From assembly GCA_946811185.2 (NCBI GenBank), contig OX328102.1:53297619-53361618 (forward strand): a DNA stretch of 64,000 bases, given 5' to 3'. The DNA comes from Hippopus hippopus (taxonomy: Eukaryota > Mollusca > Bivalvia > Cardiida > Cardiidae). Both the position numbers and the translations under genes were made by a program. The notes beneath the pieces were generated by a model. It had not been told where the DNA came from, did not search any database, and worked only from the letters and a program-made list of their open reading frames with translations. Shown one piece after another: positions 29,498-44,400 of the stretch (positions are counted from its first letter, which is position 1; every line of letters starts with the position of its first letter).

Positions 29498-32400
29498 GTA
29501 AGTGAAGATGTAAACTTGTAAAACTTATTTTACGTGCTTTTTCTAAGCTTGACATAATACTCTTCGCCATGAAACGCAAAGATCTATACATATACTTTCT
29601 TTCTTAAACTTAAATACGTTGATGTAGCTTGTTGTGAAAGAGAAATCACGAGTGAAGTTCATTCGAACAAGTGACAAACAAGACTTGTTGATCAACTAAA
29701 CAGTGATCAGACAGGTGTGCGTAAAGTTTGTTAAAGCTAGCTTTTATTTTTTGTAAAGTCACACGATACGAAAACTTGTAAACAGAATTTTTGAATAGTT
29801 CTGATTAGTAAAAGATTGTCGAGCATTTACAGGTTATTTCACGGTCCTTAAGGTAGACATGTCCAAAGATGTCATCAGATGCATGTGAACTACATGTATA
29901 ATCAAAGTGTCTGAAGTACTTAAAAGGCTATATCCAAGTCTATTGCCAGTGAAATCCATGAAACTTCTATGAATAATTTGAGCTTTTTCTTTGACATGAT
30001 TGAAATACTGTCCAAAAAGGCAAAAGACACCATTCTAAATGGAAGGACATAGTAAAAATTTAACTCTTTACCACATGGCAAAAATTTAGCCTGGTCAAAA
30101 TTGAAAGCATAATTATGCAGATGCAGCTTTGTAAATGAACAGAGAGTCCGGCTATTTCTTTGATGCGTTAGGGCTTAAGCCTATATCACAGAATGCTGAC
30201 TTATAACGACCATGAGAAAGAGGACTTTAAAAACATTGTGGGAAAAGGAGAAAATGCTGGTAACTAGCATTCTACCTTTTCCCACAATGTTTTCTACTTA
30301 TCAAAGACAACTTCTACAAGTCTAAACACGTTTAATTTGACGTCTGTCTATCCTTTGGGTTTGGACAGGTCTAAAAGTATGTTGTGTGGTAAAGGGTTAA
30401 GTACAAGGTCTCTTGCTGGTACATAGTGACTCTAAGATCCTTGTTATACTCTTGGACAATGTGAGCATGTGTTATTTAATATATTTTGTACAGGATGTTG
30501 TCCACTCTAAGCGTCCTCACGTCAAAACAAAGCGGATGCAAGAGTTTATTCAGTCTCAAGGCGAGGCCAGCAGTCCCATCAAGAAACTGAAATGTCCAGA
30601 AGAGTTTTGTGATAAAGTATTTACCAGCACACCTGGTCTCAAATATCATTTACAGAAACATCGTGAAAGATTGCAAGAGTTCACTTGCAGAAAGTGCTGT
30701 CGGGTTTTCAAAAGGTAAACTTCTGTTTCATTCTTTTAACCTCTTTATGATATGGCAAAATTTTAGCTTTGTCTAATCGAAAGCATCTGGAGATGGCAAA
30801 TGGTTATTTGAACTATGAAATTTCTATTTCAAATGGTAGAAAACATTGTAGAAAGAGGAGAAAATGCTGGTTACCAGCATTTTCATTTTTTTTTTTTCGC
30901 AATGTTTTTAAAAGCCCTTTTTACCTTGTAAAAGTCGAGAATGTTTGGTAAAGGGTTAATCAGGGAATAAGTGGTGAGAATTCCATGTTTCTACTCTTTT
31001 CCATGTAAAAATGAAAAATTAATGACCAATCTATCCAAGACATTAAAGATGGGTGTATAGGTTCTCAACATACCAAATTGATGAAAAAAATGTATGGAGT
31101 AGGAGAGTTAAACTACCCATACATAAAACAATTATTATAAATGTGAAAATGAGTCTTTTGGTGGTATCGTTAATTCTTGTTTTCAAATTTATAATGTAAC
31201 ATTGGAGAATTGGTAATTACATGGCCCCTGCTTTTATCCAGTTTTAGGAATTTAATGTCTTGAGTCCATCCCTGTACATCCAGCTTTTGAGCTGAGTTCC
31301 TACTTAGTCAGGGAAAATCAAAATCAAATTCAAGCTGCTAAAACTTGATGTCAGCAAAAAAAAATCGAAAAATTTAAGGATTGTTCTTATTTTGTGTCAC
31401 TGTCTTTTCAGAGGTGCTTACTGGGATACATGATGCCAAATTTTAGAAATTCAAGCATTGTCCATATTGAAATCATTTCCAGGCAACAAATTAAAGATAG
31501 ATCTACATCTATACCCACTTTCAGCCAATTTTTAACCCATTTCATTTTTATTTTATGAAACTATAATCATTCTTGTTATCTTCATGCAAAATGTTGCCCC
31601 TGACGGCTACAAGGTTGCACAGATTATGAAGGAAAGAAAATGCATGTCATGTTTTGGATGCCTTCAAAGCAAGAGCTGTTGTCTTTTCCAGGTTTAAATG
31701 AGGACAACTCTCTTGAGTTTTTCTACCCCTTACACTATATATATTGGTGATTCATCTATGTTTACACAGCTAAACCATTCTATACACTTTCAAGCTTAAA
31801 CAGTGTCTTTTCTCGCTAGCTTTAAGGATGTATGTTTAAATGTGGCCTAAATGATGTAAGTTGACTTCAAAAGGGTAGAATATGTTTTCATTTGTGGAAA
31901 AAGGAGAAAATACTGCTTACCAGCACTTTTCTTCTTTTTAGCCAGTCAGTGTTTTCAAAGGCATCTACCTCAAGTGTGTTAAAACACAGGATTACTTGGG
32001 GAAAAAGTTTTAAGTGTGTTTAAACGGTTGCATTTATATTTCAGTGCCAATGGATTAAAGTACCATAGAGAGAAATCTAAGTGTGATGACTCCGACATGA
32101 TTCTGGATGAATCCAAAATGGCTACAGCCCCAACTTTTCAGCATACAAGAGATTATATTCCACTACCATTAGAGCTTTCTCCAGGAGATGGTAATGATGA
32201 TGAAGACGATGATACCATTAAAAACAGACAAGGTATGGATAATCTGACAAAGCTGGCAATAATAGCAACTAGTCCACAAAGTCCACTAATGCAACGGCAT
32301 AAACCACCATGGGATATTAAACCAAGGTATGTTAATAATGTTTTATTTTTGTTGTCCTTATCTTGTGTTTTATTGTTGAATCCAGTGTATTTTTTTACCT

Positions 32401-35400
32401 TGGCTTTTTTTTTTTTTTAAGAAAAAGTCTTGGTATAGTTATAGCGGATTAGCCTGACTTGGTCTGCACAAATGTGGTTCAAGAACTTCGGCATTTTCTG
32501 ATATATGTGTAATTACCTTAGATATTTACTTAAAACTGGAGCTAGTTGTTAAATATCACAAGGGGAACCCGTCCTTGATGGGTAGTAACCCTCAAAATAT
32601 ATTTGACACAGTTATGCCCCATTTTCAACTCGAAATGTTTAGTGAAAAAGCAACTGCACCTAAGTGTTGCCTCCTCTCTCCCTAGGTGAGGCCTACAATT
32701 TTTTACCCACCTGCATCTGACAGCTTTTGAAAATATGTTAGGAAAAGGAGCTGTTGCTAGTGATACCATAGTTTTTAGCTCCACTGGCCAAAGGCCAGCA
32801 CGCTTATGTCATGGCCCAGTGTCCGTTGTACATTCGTCAGTCCTGCTTGCGTTAACTTTTATTTCAAACATCTTCTTCACTGAATCTACTCATCCAAATT
32901 TGATAAAACTTCACAGAAATGATCCTGCTTTGGTGCTCTTTAGAATTTCTTGAAAGAATTTGATTCCATGAAAAAGTCTGATTGCCATGGCATTAAAACT
33001 GAAAAATATTGAAAATTTTTAAAAGTCATCTTGTCTGAAACCATAAGGCCTAGGGCTACCAGTGTTCCCACTAGCATTATTTAAGAAGTAAATTCCTTTC
33101 CTGAAGTCATTTTTTAGCAAATTTTGGGACATCAGACCATCTTGAATACCAAATCACAGGTTTTCCTTCCAAAATGTGTTGTAAGGGTTTTGAACACTGT
33201 TAGTGTCAATTCCTTTAATTTCCTTTTGTTGCAGTTTTTTAATATATTTATGTATAAATTATTAATCTATTTTGATTATTAATTTTCATTGTTGATTTTT
33301 TTTTTTTTTGTTTCTTTATACACTTCATTGTTTCTCATAGAATATAACGAAAGTGGAGCATCAGGTTCTTCTTTTGATCAGATCATTTCATTGCTGTATT
33401 ACAGTAGTGGAGCTGTGCGCTCATTAAATACTATGTTGAACAAATGGGAGGATGCTGGAACCGACAGTGAATCTGAGTCACCATCACATGACCTCACTGT
33501 CTCAGATGGGTAAGAATTTTGTTGTTTCTTTTATTTTGTTGGAAAATATATATCCTGACCAGTCCACCTCATAACTTGCTGAGGTTAAGTTCAATTTCTT
33601 TGACTAACAGTGTAGACCAAAATCACAACCCACATCTTTAGTGTAACCTATTACTAAACATTCCTGAGTTTTAATGACCCTTGAAACAGAGGATTTTGAT
33701 AATATTGAAGGTAAAGAAGAAAATGCTGGTAACCTGCATTTCTCACAATGCTTTCTACCTTATCAAAAGCAAACCCAATTACATGTATTTGAGAGAAATA
33801 ATTATGTAGATGCAAATGCATTTACTATGGACAAGCCAAAAATTTTACCCCCTAGTGAAATGTAATACTTAATTTATGTTGACTGTGAAGAAAGTTTACA
33901 AGGTACATTAATCACTTACAGTGATTGCTTCCTGGATACCTTAATTAACCGCTACTTGTGCTGGTATGTTGGAAGTTCCAAAGCTTGACCCAACTCATCA
34001 GGGGTTTCTTACAAGGAACCTTTGATTTGAGAGGCTGATGAGTATTCCCAACACCACCATCTACCATGTCTGTGGCTCCACATAGTAGATATTGTGTCAG
34101 GTATTCTGATTAAAAAATATTTTAGTGTACAAAAGTATTTTTGGTGGTTTTTTTTTACAGTTCGAAAAAAAGTTAATTTTATTTCCTTTCAGGTGAATTA
34201 AGTATAGTCTTAACTGATCTAGAAGATTTTGTAAATTATGTCTTATCATGTCTTAACCTAATACATATTAGATGATAAAATCTTAGACTTTTTCAAATTG
34301 ATGACAAATGTGGCTGAAGTGATGTAATTTCAAAGGTAAATAAGATTTTGAGAAGATTAGAAAATACATGTACTAGTGACCAGCATTTTCTCTTCTTCCA
34401 TCAATCCTGAATATTAACAAACTTGCCATTTGAAGCTTTTTGAAAAAATTGTAGGAAAAGGAGAAAATGCTGATAACCAGCATTTTCTCCTCTTCCCACA
34501 ATGTTTTCTATCCTGTCAAAGACAAATTCCGTCATTTGAGCCACATTTTAATTATCATCTGCAAATGCTTTCAATTTGTGCATGTCTACATTTTTGTCAT
34601 GTGGTAAAGAGTTAAGATGGAAAAAGCATGAGTTTGTTTTATAAAGAGTTATCTGAACTTTATTTCAACTTTGTCAAATGATAGGTACATGCACTTATCA
34701 GTCATTTTGGTATCCATACAAAGTCATCAAGAGTATTTTTGGAGGAAATAGTGCAGCTTCAGTCATGATTGCTGTAGCCCTAAGAAATGCACATAGAGAA
34801 AAGAATCATGGCTATCCTGAAAAGTGGCCAAAAAAAAAGCCATTTTAATTTAGTATTTAAAGTATATAGTATTGAGTATTGGATTCTTTATTTCAGATCT
34901 GCGTTCTCTGACGGCTGTGATCCCCATATATCAAGCAGTTCGCCATTATTTATAACACCAGAAGAGGAAATCAGTTCAAACTGGTCACACAAATGGCCCA
35001 CAGCTGTCTGGCTGTGCTTTATAAAAGGTACTTTACCTTTCCAAACAATCAGAGTTTAATGATTCTGAAGAAGAAGGCTTTTAAAAATATTGTAGGAAAA
35101 GGAGAAATTATGGGTAACCAGCATTTACTCCTTTTCCCACAAATTTTGTCATCCTCAAAAAGACAAATCTTATCATTTGTGCTCCACTTACTTTTTGTTT
35201 TTGTTGCTTGCAAATGCTTTCAGGATAGACCAGTCTGTATTGACATGGTCTAGTAAAGGTTTTACCTATATACCATGTGTTTCGCCTTCAGTAGTCAGGT
35301 TTTGAAACTTTATATGATATACAATGATGGCTTATCACAGGATTTCTCTCACATTTTATTTATGTTCAAATTTACTGAAAGAGATAAATTTCTTTTCTCT

Positions 35401-38400
35401 CTAATATTTGTCTTTTGTGTTGCTTGTACTAGATAGTGTTATGTCTGAAAATGGTAGTGATGACTTGATGTGTTTGATAAGATAGCAAGAAATGTTACGG
35501 ATTTAATTCAAATAAATATGTAGAAAGGTAGGAGAAATTGAGGGATAGCATTTTTACATTATAGGTAAAGGATGCATTGCTCATTTGCTGTAAAGGCCAA
35601 AGACTCTAATCTGTCATTGGACTGAAGAATGGGATAATTTCCAGCTAGTTTGCTGTTGATATATTTTGTAAGTTCTGATAGGGGTCTTTCTACAGTACAT
35701 ATGTATATCAAGGTAGAGGCTGCCAGACATGCATATACTTGATGAGATCATGTATTTTGTTAAAACTGTCTTCCTTTATTTCTGATGCAGACACGAAGGT
35801 ACAGTTCACTGGTGCAGACAGTAAAGAATGGCAATTGGTGCAGACACTTGCTCAAAAAGAGGAACTTGCCCAGCAAGCCTCTCTAAACTCAACTGTTGGT
35901 AATAGGTAAGAGGCTTTTTAGCCTTTGGCTTGCTGGAATGAAATATTCTTTTGGATCAGTTGATTATAAACCTCCCACTAAAGTGAGGAAAGGGTGTGAC
36001 CTGGAACCAGGTTGTTACATGATTATTCTGTCTTGTTCTCCATTTTCACCCAGGTGGGCTTAAATTTTAATGGAAGCCTCCCTGCTATGAGAACTCGTGC
36101 AATTTTCTCTATAAGTAGTTTACTGTTGCTGGAGTGATGTTCCTTTGAATTTTACTGATCCTGCAACATTGCACCTTGTTTGAGTATTTGTTAGCCTGCA
36201 GCACTTCTAGTTAAAGTGTTTATCAGATAACTAAATTCTAGACTTGTCAAAATTGCAAGCATAAAATGTTTTTGCAGATGACATTAAATACTGCTCAACT
36301 GCAAGGTTCTTTAAAAAAAATGGTACAGAACTTTGTAAGAAGAGAGAATATAGATTACTAGCCTTTTTTCATTTCCCAAAATGTTTTCTAGTTCTACTTT
36401 TTCACTGATCAAGATGGACATAATTGGAGGAGAATAAATGGAGATATGATAAAAGTGTCATTCTAGATATATACGTAAAGTAGGGGTGCAGGATTTTCCA
36501 AGGACTTTCTCAAAAGTATGTGGGTCACTTGACACCCATCTTCAAATAAATAAAAGATAGCAAACATCTTTTGAAATCTAGGGTGACATTAAGAAATTTC
36601 AGAGGGTCAAAACTTAAAGAAATGGGGCTCTGGGAAAACTCAGGGGCATGGGACAAATTACTTGAGTTATGTTTCAGTGTCTACTTCTAGGATGTGCAGT
36701 TGTGGGATTAATGTAATTTTTAGCTCCACTGGCCGAAGGCCAGCTGGCTTATGTCATGGCCTGTTGTCCGTCGTGCGTCCGTCCGTCCGTCCGTGCGTTA
36801 ACTTTTTTTTAAAACGTCTTCTTCTCTGAAACTACCCATCCAATTTTGATGAAACTTCACAGAAATGATCCTGCCATGGTCCTCTTCAGAATTTCGTGAA
36901 AGAATTTAATTCCTTCAAAAACTCTGGTTGCCATGGCAACAAAACTGAAAAATTTTGAAAATCTTTGAAAATCTTCTTGTCTGAAACCGTAAGGCCAAGG
37001 GCTACCAAATTTGGCATGTAGCTTTATCTAGTGGACCTCTACCAAGTTTCTTCAATTTATAGCCCTGGGGTCAAAATTGGCCCCGCCCCGGGGGTTACAA
37101 GTTATACATGGGCTTATTTAGGGAGAACTTTAAAATTCCTCTTCTACCTAGCCATAGGGCCTAGAGCTACCAAATTTGGCATGTAGCTTTATCTAGTGGA
37201 CCTCTGCCAAGATTGTTCAAATTATAGCCCTGGGGTCAAATTAGGCCCTGCCCGGGGGTAACAAGTTTTACATGGGCTTATATAACAAGTTTTACATGGG
37301 CTTATATAGGGAGAACTTTAAAATTCTTCTTTGACCTAGCCATGGGGCCTAGGGCGACCAAATTTGGCATGTAGCTTTATCTAGTGGACCTGTACCAAGG
37401 GTGTCCAAATTATAGCCGAGGGTCAAATTTGACTTCGCTCCGGGGGGTAACATGTTTTACATGGGCGGGCTTATATAGGAAAATCTTTCGCATCTAGCTA
37501 TAAGGGCTAGGGCTATCAAATTTTGCATTTAGCTTTATCTAGGGGGTCTCTATCAAGGGTGCCCAAATTGAGAAAAATTTGAAAATCTTCTTGTTTATAA
37601 CATTCAAGAACTGAATTATTTGGTATGGAGCTTTATATTGTGGACCTCCACCAGGATTCAAATAATTATAGCTTTGCGATCAAAATTGGCTTTGCCCATG
37701 GATCACAACTTTCTTGTAGGATTAGATAGAAAAATGTTTGCATGTCCTCGTGTTTGAAATCAATTTGCTGAATATTGTAATGTTTGGCTTGTAGTGTTTT
37801 TACTTAATAGCCAGTGGAGCGATACAGGGCCATCATGGCCCTCTTGTTTTCAGATTTCTCCCCCCCCCCCCCATAAATTTACACCCAGTGCAAAAGTCCC
37901 TAAAATAGAATTTACTCTTGCCTTGCAGAAAATGCAGCTGTTTTATAAATATGGCACAATTACAGAAGCTGTTTTACAACAAATTATGTCCATGAAAGTA
38001 ACCTGCCTTGACATGAAGTGGGTCAAAACAGCCCACTTCCAAAACGTCTTGGTCCAAAATGGCCCACTGTACCTAGTCTTAGACTACTGTTATTGTAGTA
38101 AATTTTATCATAATGAATTTTAAAACTGTCTCACTCCTATTTTTTGTCCAAAAAATGAACTTGATTTCTTGAGAAAGATATTCCATAAACTTCCTTTTGA
38201 TATGTAAACAGATCAATAACTCTACTGTATAGTCGTGGACAGGAATAAATGTCTGGTATATGAGCTTTATGTTTTCTGATTAAAAATTGTCCTGCCTATT
38301 TTTTAGAGAGACGAGGGAAAATTCCCCCCTCATTTTCAGGTTCTAAAATAGACCCTGATACTTGAAAGATGGATTTGAGCACTTTAATTGTCCTTTCTAA

Positions 38401-41400
38401 TCATTGAATTTGATACTACTTCTACAAAGTATTCATGTGCAAAAAATACCAAGAACCTATTAACCAAACAACACATTTGCAGACTACACATTAATTGTGG
38501 TTTAAAGTCTAGAAATTGTCTTTAAAAGAATAGAAAACATAGAAACATAGAAAACAGAAAAAATAGTGGGAAAAGGAGAAAATGCTGGTTACTAGCATTG
38601 TCCCCTTTTCCCACAATGTTTTCAAAAGCGTTTTTTCTTCAAGAGTGTTAAAACTCAAGATTGTTGGTGAAGGGTTAACTAATACTGAAAGTTGTAGCAG
38701 AAGGATTAATTCCTGTCTAATTGCTGAACATAGGCAAAAAGCTGCCAGTGGCTTTGAAAGTGTTTGTGTGTTGTGTTAGGTAAAGAACTTCCAGAGGTGT
38801 ATTGTTATTTTCACAGGCCACTGTGATGAAACTGAAATGAATTGGATTTGTCTGCAAACCCTTTTCCACACAAGCCTGTACTTTCACATAACATTGTGGG
38901 AAAAGGGGAAAATGTTTGTAACAAACATTTCTTTTTTTTTCTACCATGTCCTTTAACATTTCAATAATAAATTCCACTGAGCCACATGTAACTTGTCATA
39001 TGCGAATGCTCTCAGTGTATTAAAGTCTAAAATTTTGTCTCAAAGAGTAAAATACCTTGAAGTCTCATGAACATTTGAAGTAAATTTAGATATATACAAC
39101 TTAAAACTTTGTTGTTTTTACTGTTTACAGCTACGCATCAGATGGTTTAACCATCAAAAGTATGTCCAACTCAGATGATGCATCAGAAATAGTCCTCCAC
39201 TTTAGTCCAACCTGTTCTGGTCAAAGCGACCTTCTAGCCATGTGTGAAGTTGACCATCCCTTTTTTGTCAAAGACAAAGGTGAGAATCAGGGGTGTGATT
39301 TTTCCTCTTTTCATAGGATTTTTTCCTTATGAAGTTCAAACTGAAAATTTGAAACTGCAAGGCTGAAAAGGACCCATTCAGAAATGATTTATTTGATGAA
39401 GTATGTTTTGCAGAGAGAGGCATCCCCCCTACATTATCAATCACACATCAGAAAAGGCACCAGATATCCTCTGATATGTTCTCATGTGATTGAGTCTTGT
39501 GCATATTGTAGTGAAGAAATCCTAGGAATCTAGAATGTATGACAGAAGTTGTAATGGTCAATGTAATATAAACCAGATAATGTTGAAAGTCACATCACCT
39601 GCAAAACAAACATGTATAAATCATAGAATCAATGAATCCAACTTAAAAAATAAAGAACCTCTTGAAGCCAACTTTGAAAACATCCTTGTAAAAAAATGAA
39701 TGATCAGTGTGAAATAAGATTTATGAAAACATTATGGAAAAAGGAGAAACTGTTTGTAACAAGCAACTTGTCCTTTTTTTACAGTACTTTCAAAAGTAGT
39801 TTTATAGAAAAGATGTGAAAATCTCAGCAGTTGGTGAGGATATAAACCTATACCAAACAATCAAATGGTTTAATGACCCTTAGGAAAAAGGGTTTTGAAA
39901 ATATTTTGCAGAATGGAGAAAATGCCTGTAAGAAGGGTTTTTTTTCCCCTCACTGTTTTCCACCAATTCATAGACCAATCCCATCAGTGGAGCTTCATCT
40001 AATTAGTCGTCTGCTTTCACTTTCAGCTGGGAAGACTCTAAAATTTTGTCATATGATAAAGAATTAAACTTTAAACTCCTTAATTAATCAAATAAGAAAA
40101 AAAAACTCCCAATACCATCTAAGGTTATTTGCTGTAATTAGCAAGGGCCAAGAATCTGGGTGATTTGGGCAAAAATGTTGCTTGAAGATGCTTGACATCG
40201 GTTTTATTAGACCTATAGATGAAAAACTTTGCCCGCAAATTTCAGATTGAAACAAAATTTCTGTAAAAAATTTCATGTATCAAAGCGATTACCTTAAGCT
40301 GCCTGACCTGTCAAACCTTAGCATTCCTTTTTCTAATGATCTAGTTACCTATTGATATGTAATTAATCCGTTTAATGCTTCGACATTCACATATGTACAT
40401 CGATAATCAGAGCAACTGACAAACATTTTCACTTAAGGTCACGCTTACTGAATCTTTTAGCCAATCAGGTCAGTTTTATTGTTTGTAGACTTGTGATTGT
40501 TAAAAATCAGCTGGTCTCATCAAATTGGACACGGGTCTTCAATAATTTCACTTTAGCAAAGTTTTTTAAGTTTTTTTGACAAATTTTGTGAAGCAGGAAG
40601 TTCATGATGTTATTGGAAGTATATGTATATTCGGATAGGAGGTGTTAATGACATTGATTTGTGAAGTAATTAGGATTAATATACAAATAGACAAAGCTTA
40701 GAAACAGGCGAAAGAGACTTTTTTCTCAAACATAATACATACAATAAATGATCAATTCAGATATGAATTTTGCCGAGCAAATTTTTATTGCAGCACTCAT
40801 TTACCCTTGAAGAATTCTAGCTCCAAATTAACAAGCTGGTTATGATCCCCAGGTGGGCTAATTGTTTTCCTAGGAATGATGATAGTCATTGCTACAAGAT
40901 TCGTCCTCCTGTCATTGCTGTTCATTGTGTTGGTGAAGGATAGATGGTAAAGCAGGGTGAAGGATAGGTGGGAAAGCAGCCTGTGGCCTAGGGGAAAAAA
41001 AATCAGTGCTATAATCTGATAAAAGGTACTCCAGCAAAGCATAGATAGATGCATTGGCCACCAAGACATAACTAAAATAATGTTGAAAGTGGCTTTAAAA
41101 ACCAACCAAACATACAAATGCCCCTATCTATGAGGATCTGTGTATTTAGAAAATATGTTCTTTGTGATCATTTTTATTTTGCAATGCAGGGGTGTAGAAA
41201 CCTATCAGCAGAAACTGCTCCATTTTCCTCAATTGCATACTTTTGAAAAGCGAAACCTTGAATAACATCTATAAATCTGTATATTTTTTAAGATTAGATG
41301 TTAATCCAAATCACCATTGGAGAATGAACAGTTGCTACTAAAAATTGTGTGTCTGGAAAAAAAAAACAGCTATGTAGACATACATTACTTTAATAATGGG

Positions 41401-44400
41401 TTGTCGGGCGACGCTTTCAAAATACAAATTAGTACACTGAGAAAAGGATTATACACTATCATATTCATTTGTGAATAATTGGGAACTTATTATAATAGCC
41501 TCATTGAGGTAATTCAAATGAGTACCTATGACATGTTTTTAAGAAAAAATGGAGCAAGTAATCTCGGAATTTTTCCCAAATGCACTTCTTATCCATTTCC
41601 CTGATGTGGCAAAAAGCTTCTCCTTCCCCTTCAAAACTGCTCCCTAAATTCTAAGGAGGGAGAAGTCACTTCTGCCTAAATTTTTGGGCTAGCTTTATCC
41701 CTGTAATTAGCCCTTTCAACCCTGTAGAGTTGAGAATTGAAACATATTTTCAAGTGGGAATGCAAGTCCTAAACCTTGAAATTTTAAGGCTGTTTTTATC
41801 AGAATTCTTGGCTCTCTGTTTTTGTCTCCAGATGGTTAACTGTTACAAATGAATGATTGTGTCTGTTTCAGTTACTTAACTGTTTCAGTTACTTGAATAT
41901 CTAATGGATCAATCTTTTTCCCCCCAAAAACCCAAATTTCAGGTTGCAGGCATATGAAGATGATGAATCATGGTGGTTCTAATAATTAGACTTGTCTTTG
42001 AAAAAGGCTGGCAAAAGGTATTTTTGGAAAAGCAGAAAATTCTGGTTACTAGCATTTTCATCTTTTCCATAATGTTTTCAAAAGTTCTTTTCACCAATAC
42101 ACCAATATTGTTAAAACACAGAATTCTTTTGTTGAGGATCAATGTACATTTTCAGGCTGGTCATCTTTTAGTCCATGTAAAACAGTAACCAAATATGGAA
42201 TTCCATGTTGTGATCTCAGTGTAGGTGATATATGTCTTCCACCCAACCATCCTGATGCAGCATTTACAGAGGAGGTCTTTAGAGGTCTTGAAGAGTAAGT
42301 GTTCATTTTTATTTATCATGCTATAGTATTAAAGGGAGCTATTTAGATTTTCATAATCTTACCAAACTTATAAAATAACATATCACTGAATTATACAGGG
42401 CTATAGCTGGCAAAGCACTAGTTGAGAAGAAAGACAAAAGGAAGAAAAAAATATTTTTTTAAGTGCTATTTCCTTAATGGGCTACTTAGCCTATAAAGGT
42501 ATTTTTAGATTTCACACCACAGGTTCGCAAAGATTTTTTGGAATGTCGGGTGATCAATAAAACACATCAGTGGCCAGGATTCATATTTAAATCAGTATGA
42601 TGACATCATAACTGATGTATTAAAAGTAGAAAGTGTAACAGATAGCTAAACAGCCATCCTATAATCAAAACAATTAAAATTGCAATTTTTTATCTTTTTA
42701 CTGAATTTGGCTGATTGCAAAGTATATATATCGAGTTGTATTTCCCCCCCCCGAAAAAAGAAAAAAAATTCTAAATTTGTGTTATACTATTTGAATAACA
42801 CTTTTAGTTGTATAAATGTATATTGTTATAATAATTGAATATAATTATGTAATTAGTATTCAGTTTCATCATGTAAGAATTTTTTTTCTGTTTTGGGGTT
42901 TTGCACAAAAACTTGATTCTTGCAACAAAATTCTGATGTGTAGAGATCACATGTACATATACATAGTATATATTTCTTGTTTAACTCTGGAAAGACAGAC
43001 AAGTGGTACTCCACATGAAAGAAACAAATACAGATTAACATTAGCAATCTGATTTCTTGGATGAGTAACTCTTAACCAGAGCATACAGTTTTAGATTCAT
43101 CAAAACTGAAAGCATATTGCAGACAAGAAATCAACGGGGCTGAAATAATATAGTTTGTCTTTGAAAGAATTGAAACTTTGTAGGAAAAGGAGAAACTGCT
43201 GGTTGCCAGCATTTTCTGCTTTCCTCACAATGTTTTCAAAAGGTTCTATCTCTGGTATATGAAGTTGATTTGTTGGATTCTATAAATATTTCAGATATGA
43301 CTTCACCCCTGAGGACACCTCTGCTGTTCTTGCTCTCAGTTCCATGAAGGTAAAACAAATTTTTACTTCAGCTGTTTTCAATGAAAACTTCAAGATATTG
43401 TCATAGTTCTGGCATCATTGTCTGCGTCATCGTCGTCTGCGTGGTCGTGTGAAAACTTGGACATTTTATAATCTCTGTTATTACTGACAATATTTACTTC
43501 AAACTTGGACAAGTTGTTAACTATCAAAAGAAAACCTATACACCAAGTGATACTGAAAATATATACTTCAAACTTGGACAAGTTGTTTATTATCAAAAGG
43601 GAAACCTATACACCAAGTGACAGTGAAAATATATACTTCAAACTTGGACAAGTTGTTAATTATCAAAAGGGAAAGCTATACAAGAAGGACAGGTAACCAT
43701 CATAGTATTTTTGACACAGATATGCCCTCTTTGATGTAGAATTTTCACAAAATCAAGCAACTGCAGCTGAGTGATGGCACCCACATCAGATGCTCTTGTT
43801 CTTGCTAGCTTTGGCACGTGATTTACTCTGTAGCAAGCACACAAATTTTAGACGGATCCAAATTGAAAGCATTTACAAAAGAAAAAAATAAATGTGACTG
43901 AAAAATTGAAATTTGTTTTAGGAAGGGAAGAAGACACTGTGGGAAAAGGAGAAAATGCTGGATACCTAACATTTTCTTCTTTTCCTACAATGTTTTCAAA
44001 AGGCTTTTTTCTCTGGGATGTAAAATTCGGGACTGTGTGATAAGGAATTTATGCCTTAGCTCCAAAAATAAAAGTTTCTTACATGCTATTTTATGATTAA
44101 GGATGAATGACAGTAGATTATAACTCGATAATATCACTGCTGTAGCTTTAGTTGCTGGTGTAGTTTTGTATCCCTGTAGGTTAGTTTTGAAAACTGTAGT
44201 TTTGTATCCCTGTAGGTTAGTTTTGAAAACTGGGATTAGAAAAAAATGAGGATGTCACACAATTGTCATCACAAAAATGTCATTTAGTAAAATTTTGAAA
44301 AGTTCAGTTTTGTCAGTTTTAAGCATGTAAGAAAAGTAAGAAAAAGGAATATTGATTTGTTTTGATGTAAGACCAAGATAACCTTTCATTCCTTAACACC

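Noticed and set aside
30413..30718. A separate zinc-finger gene before HBP1
   Set aside because: Exon 3 carries both the end of finger 2 and the HBP1 SPQSPLM block in one frame, and phases agree throughout.
33341..33353. Earlier acceptor for HBP1 exon 4 (CTCATAG at 33340)
   Set aside because: Despite a better pyrimidine tract it puts TAA in frame after exon 3; the AG at 33352-33353 keeps the frame.
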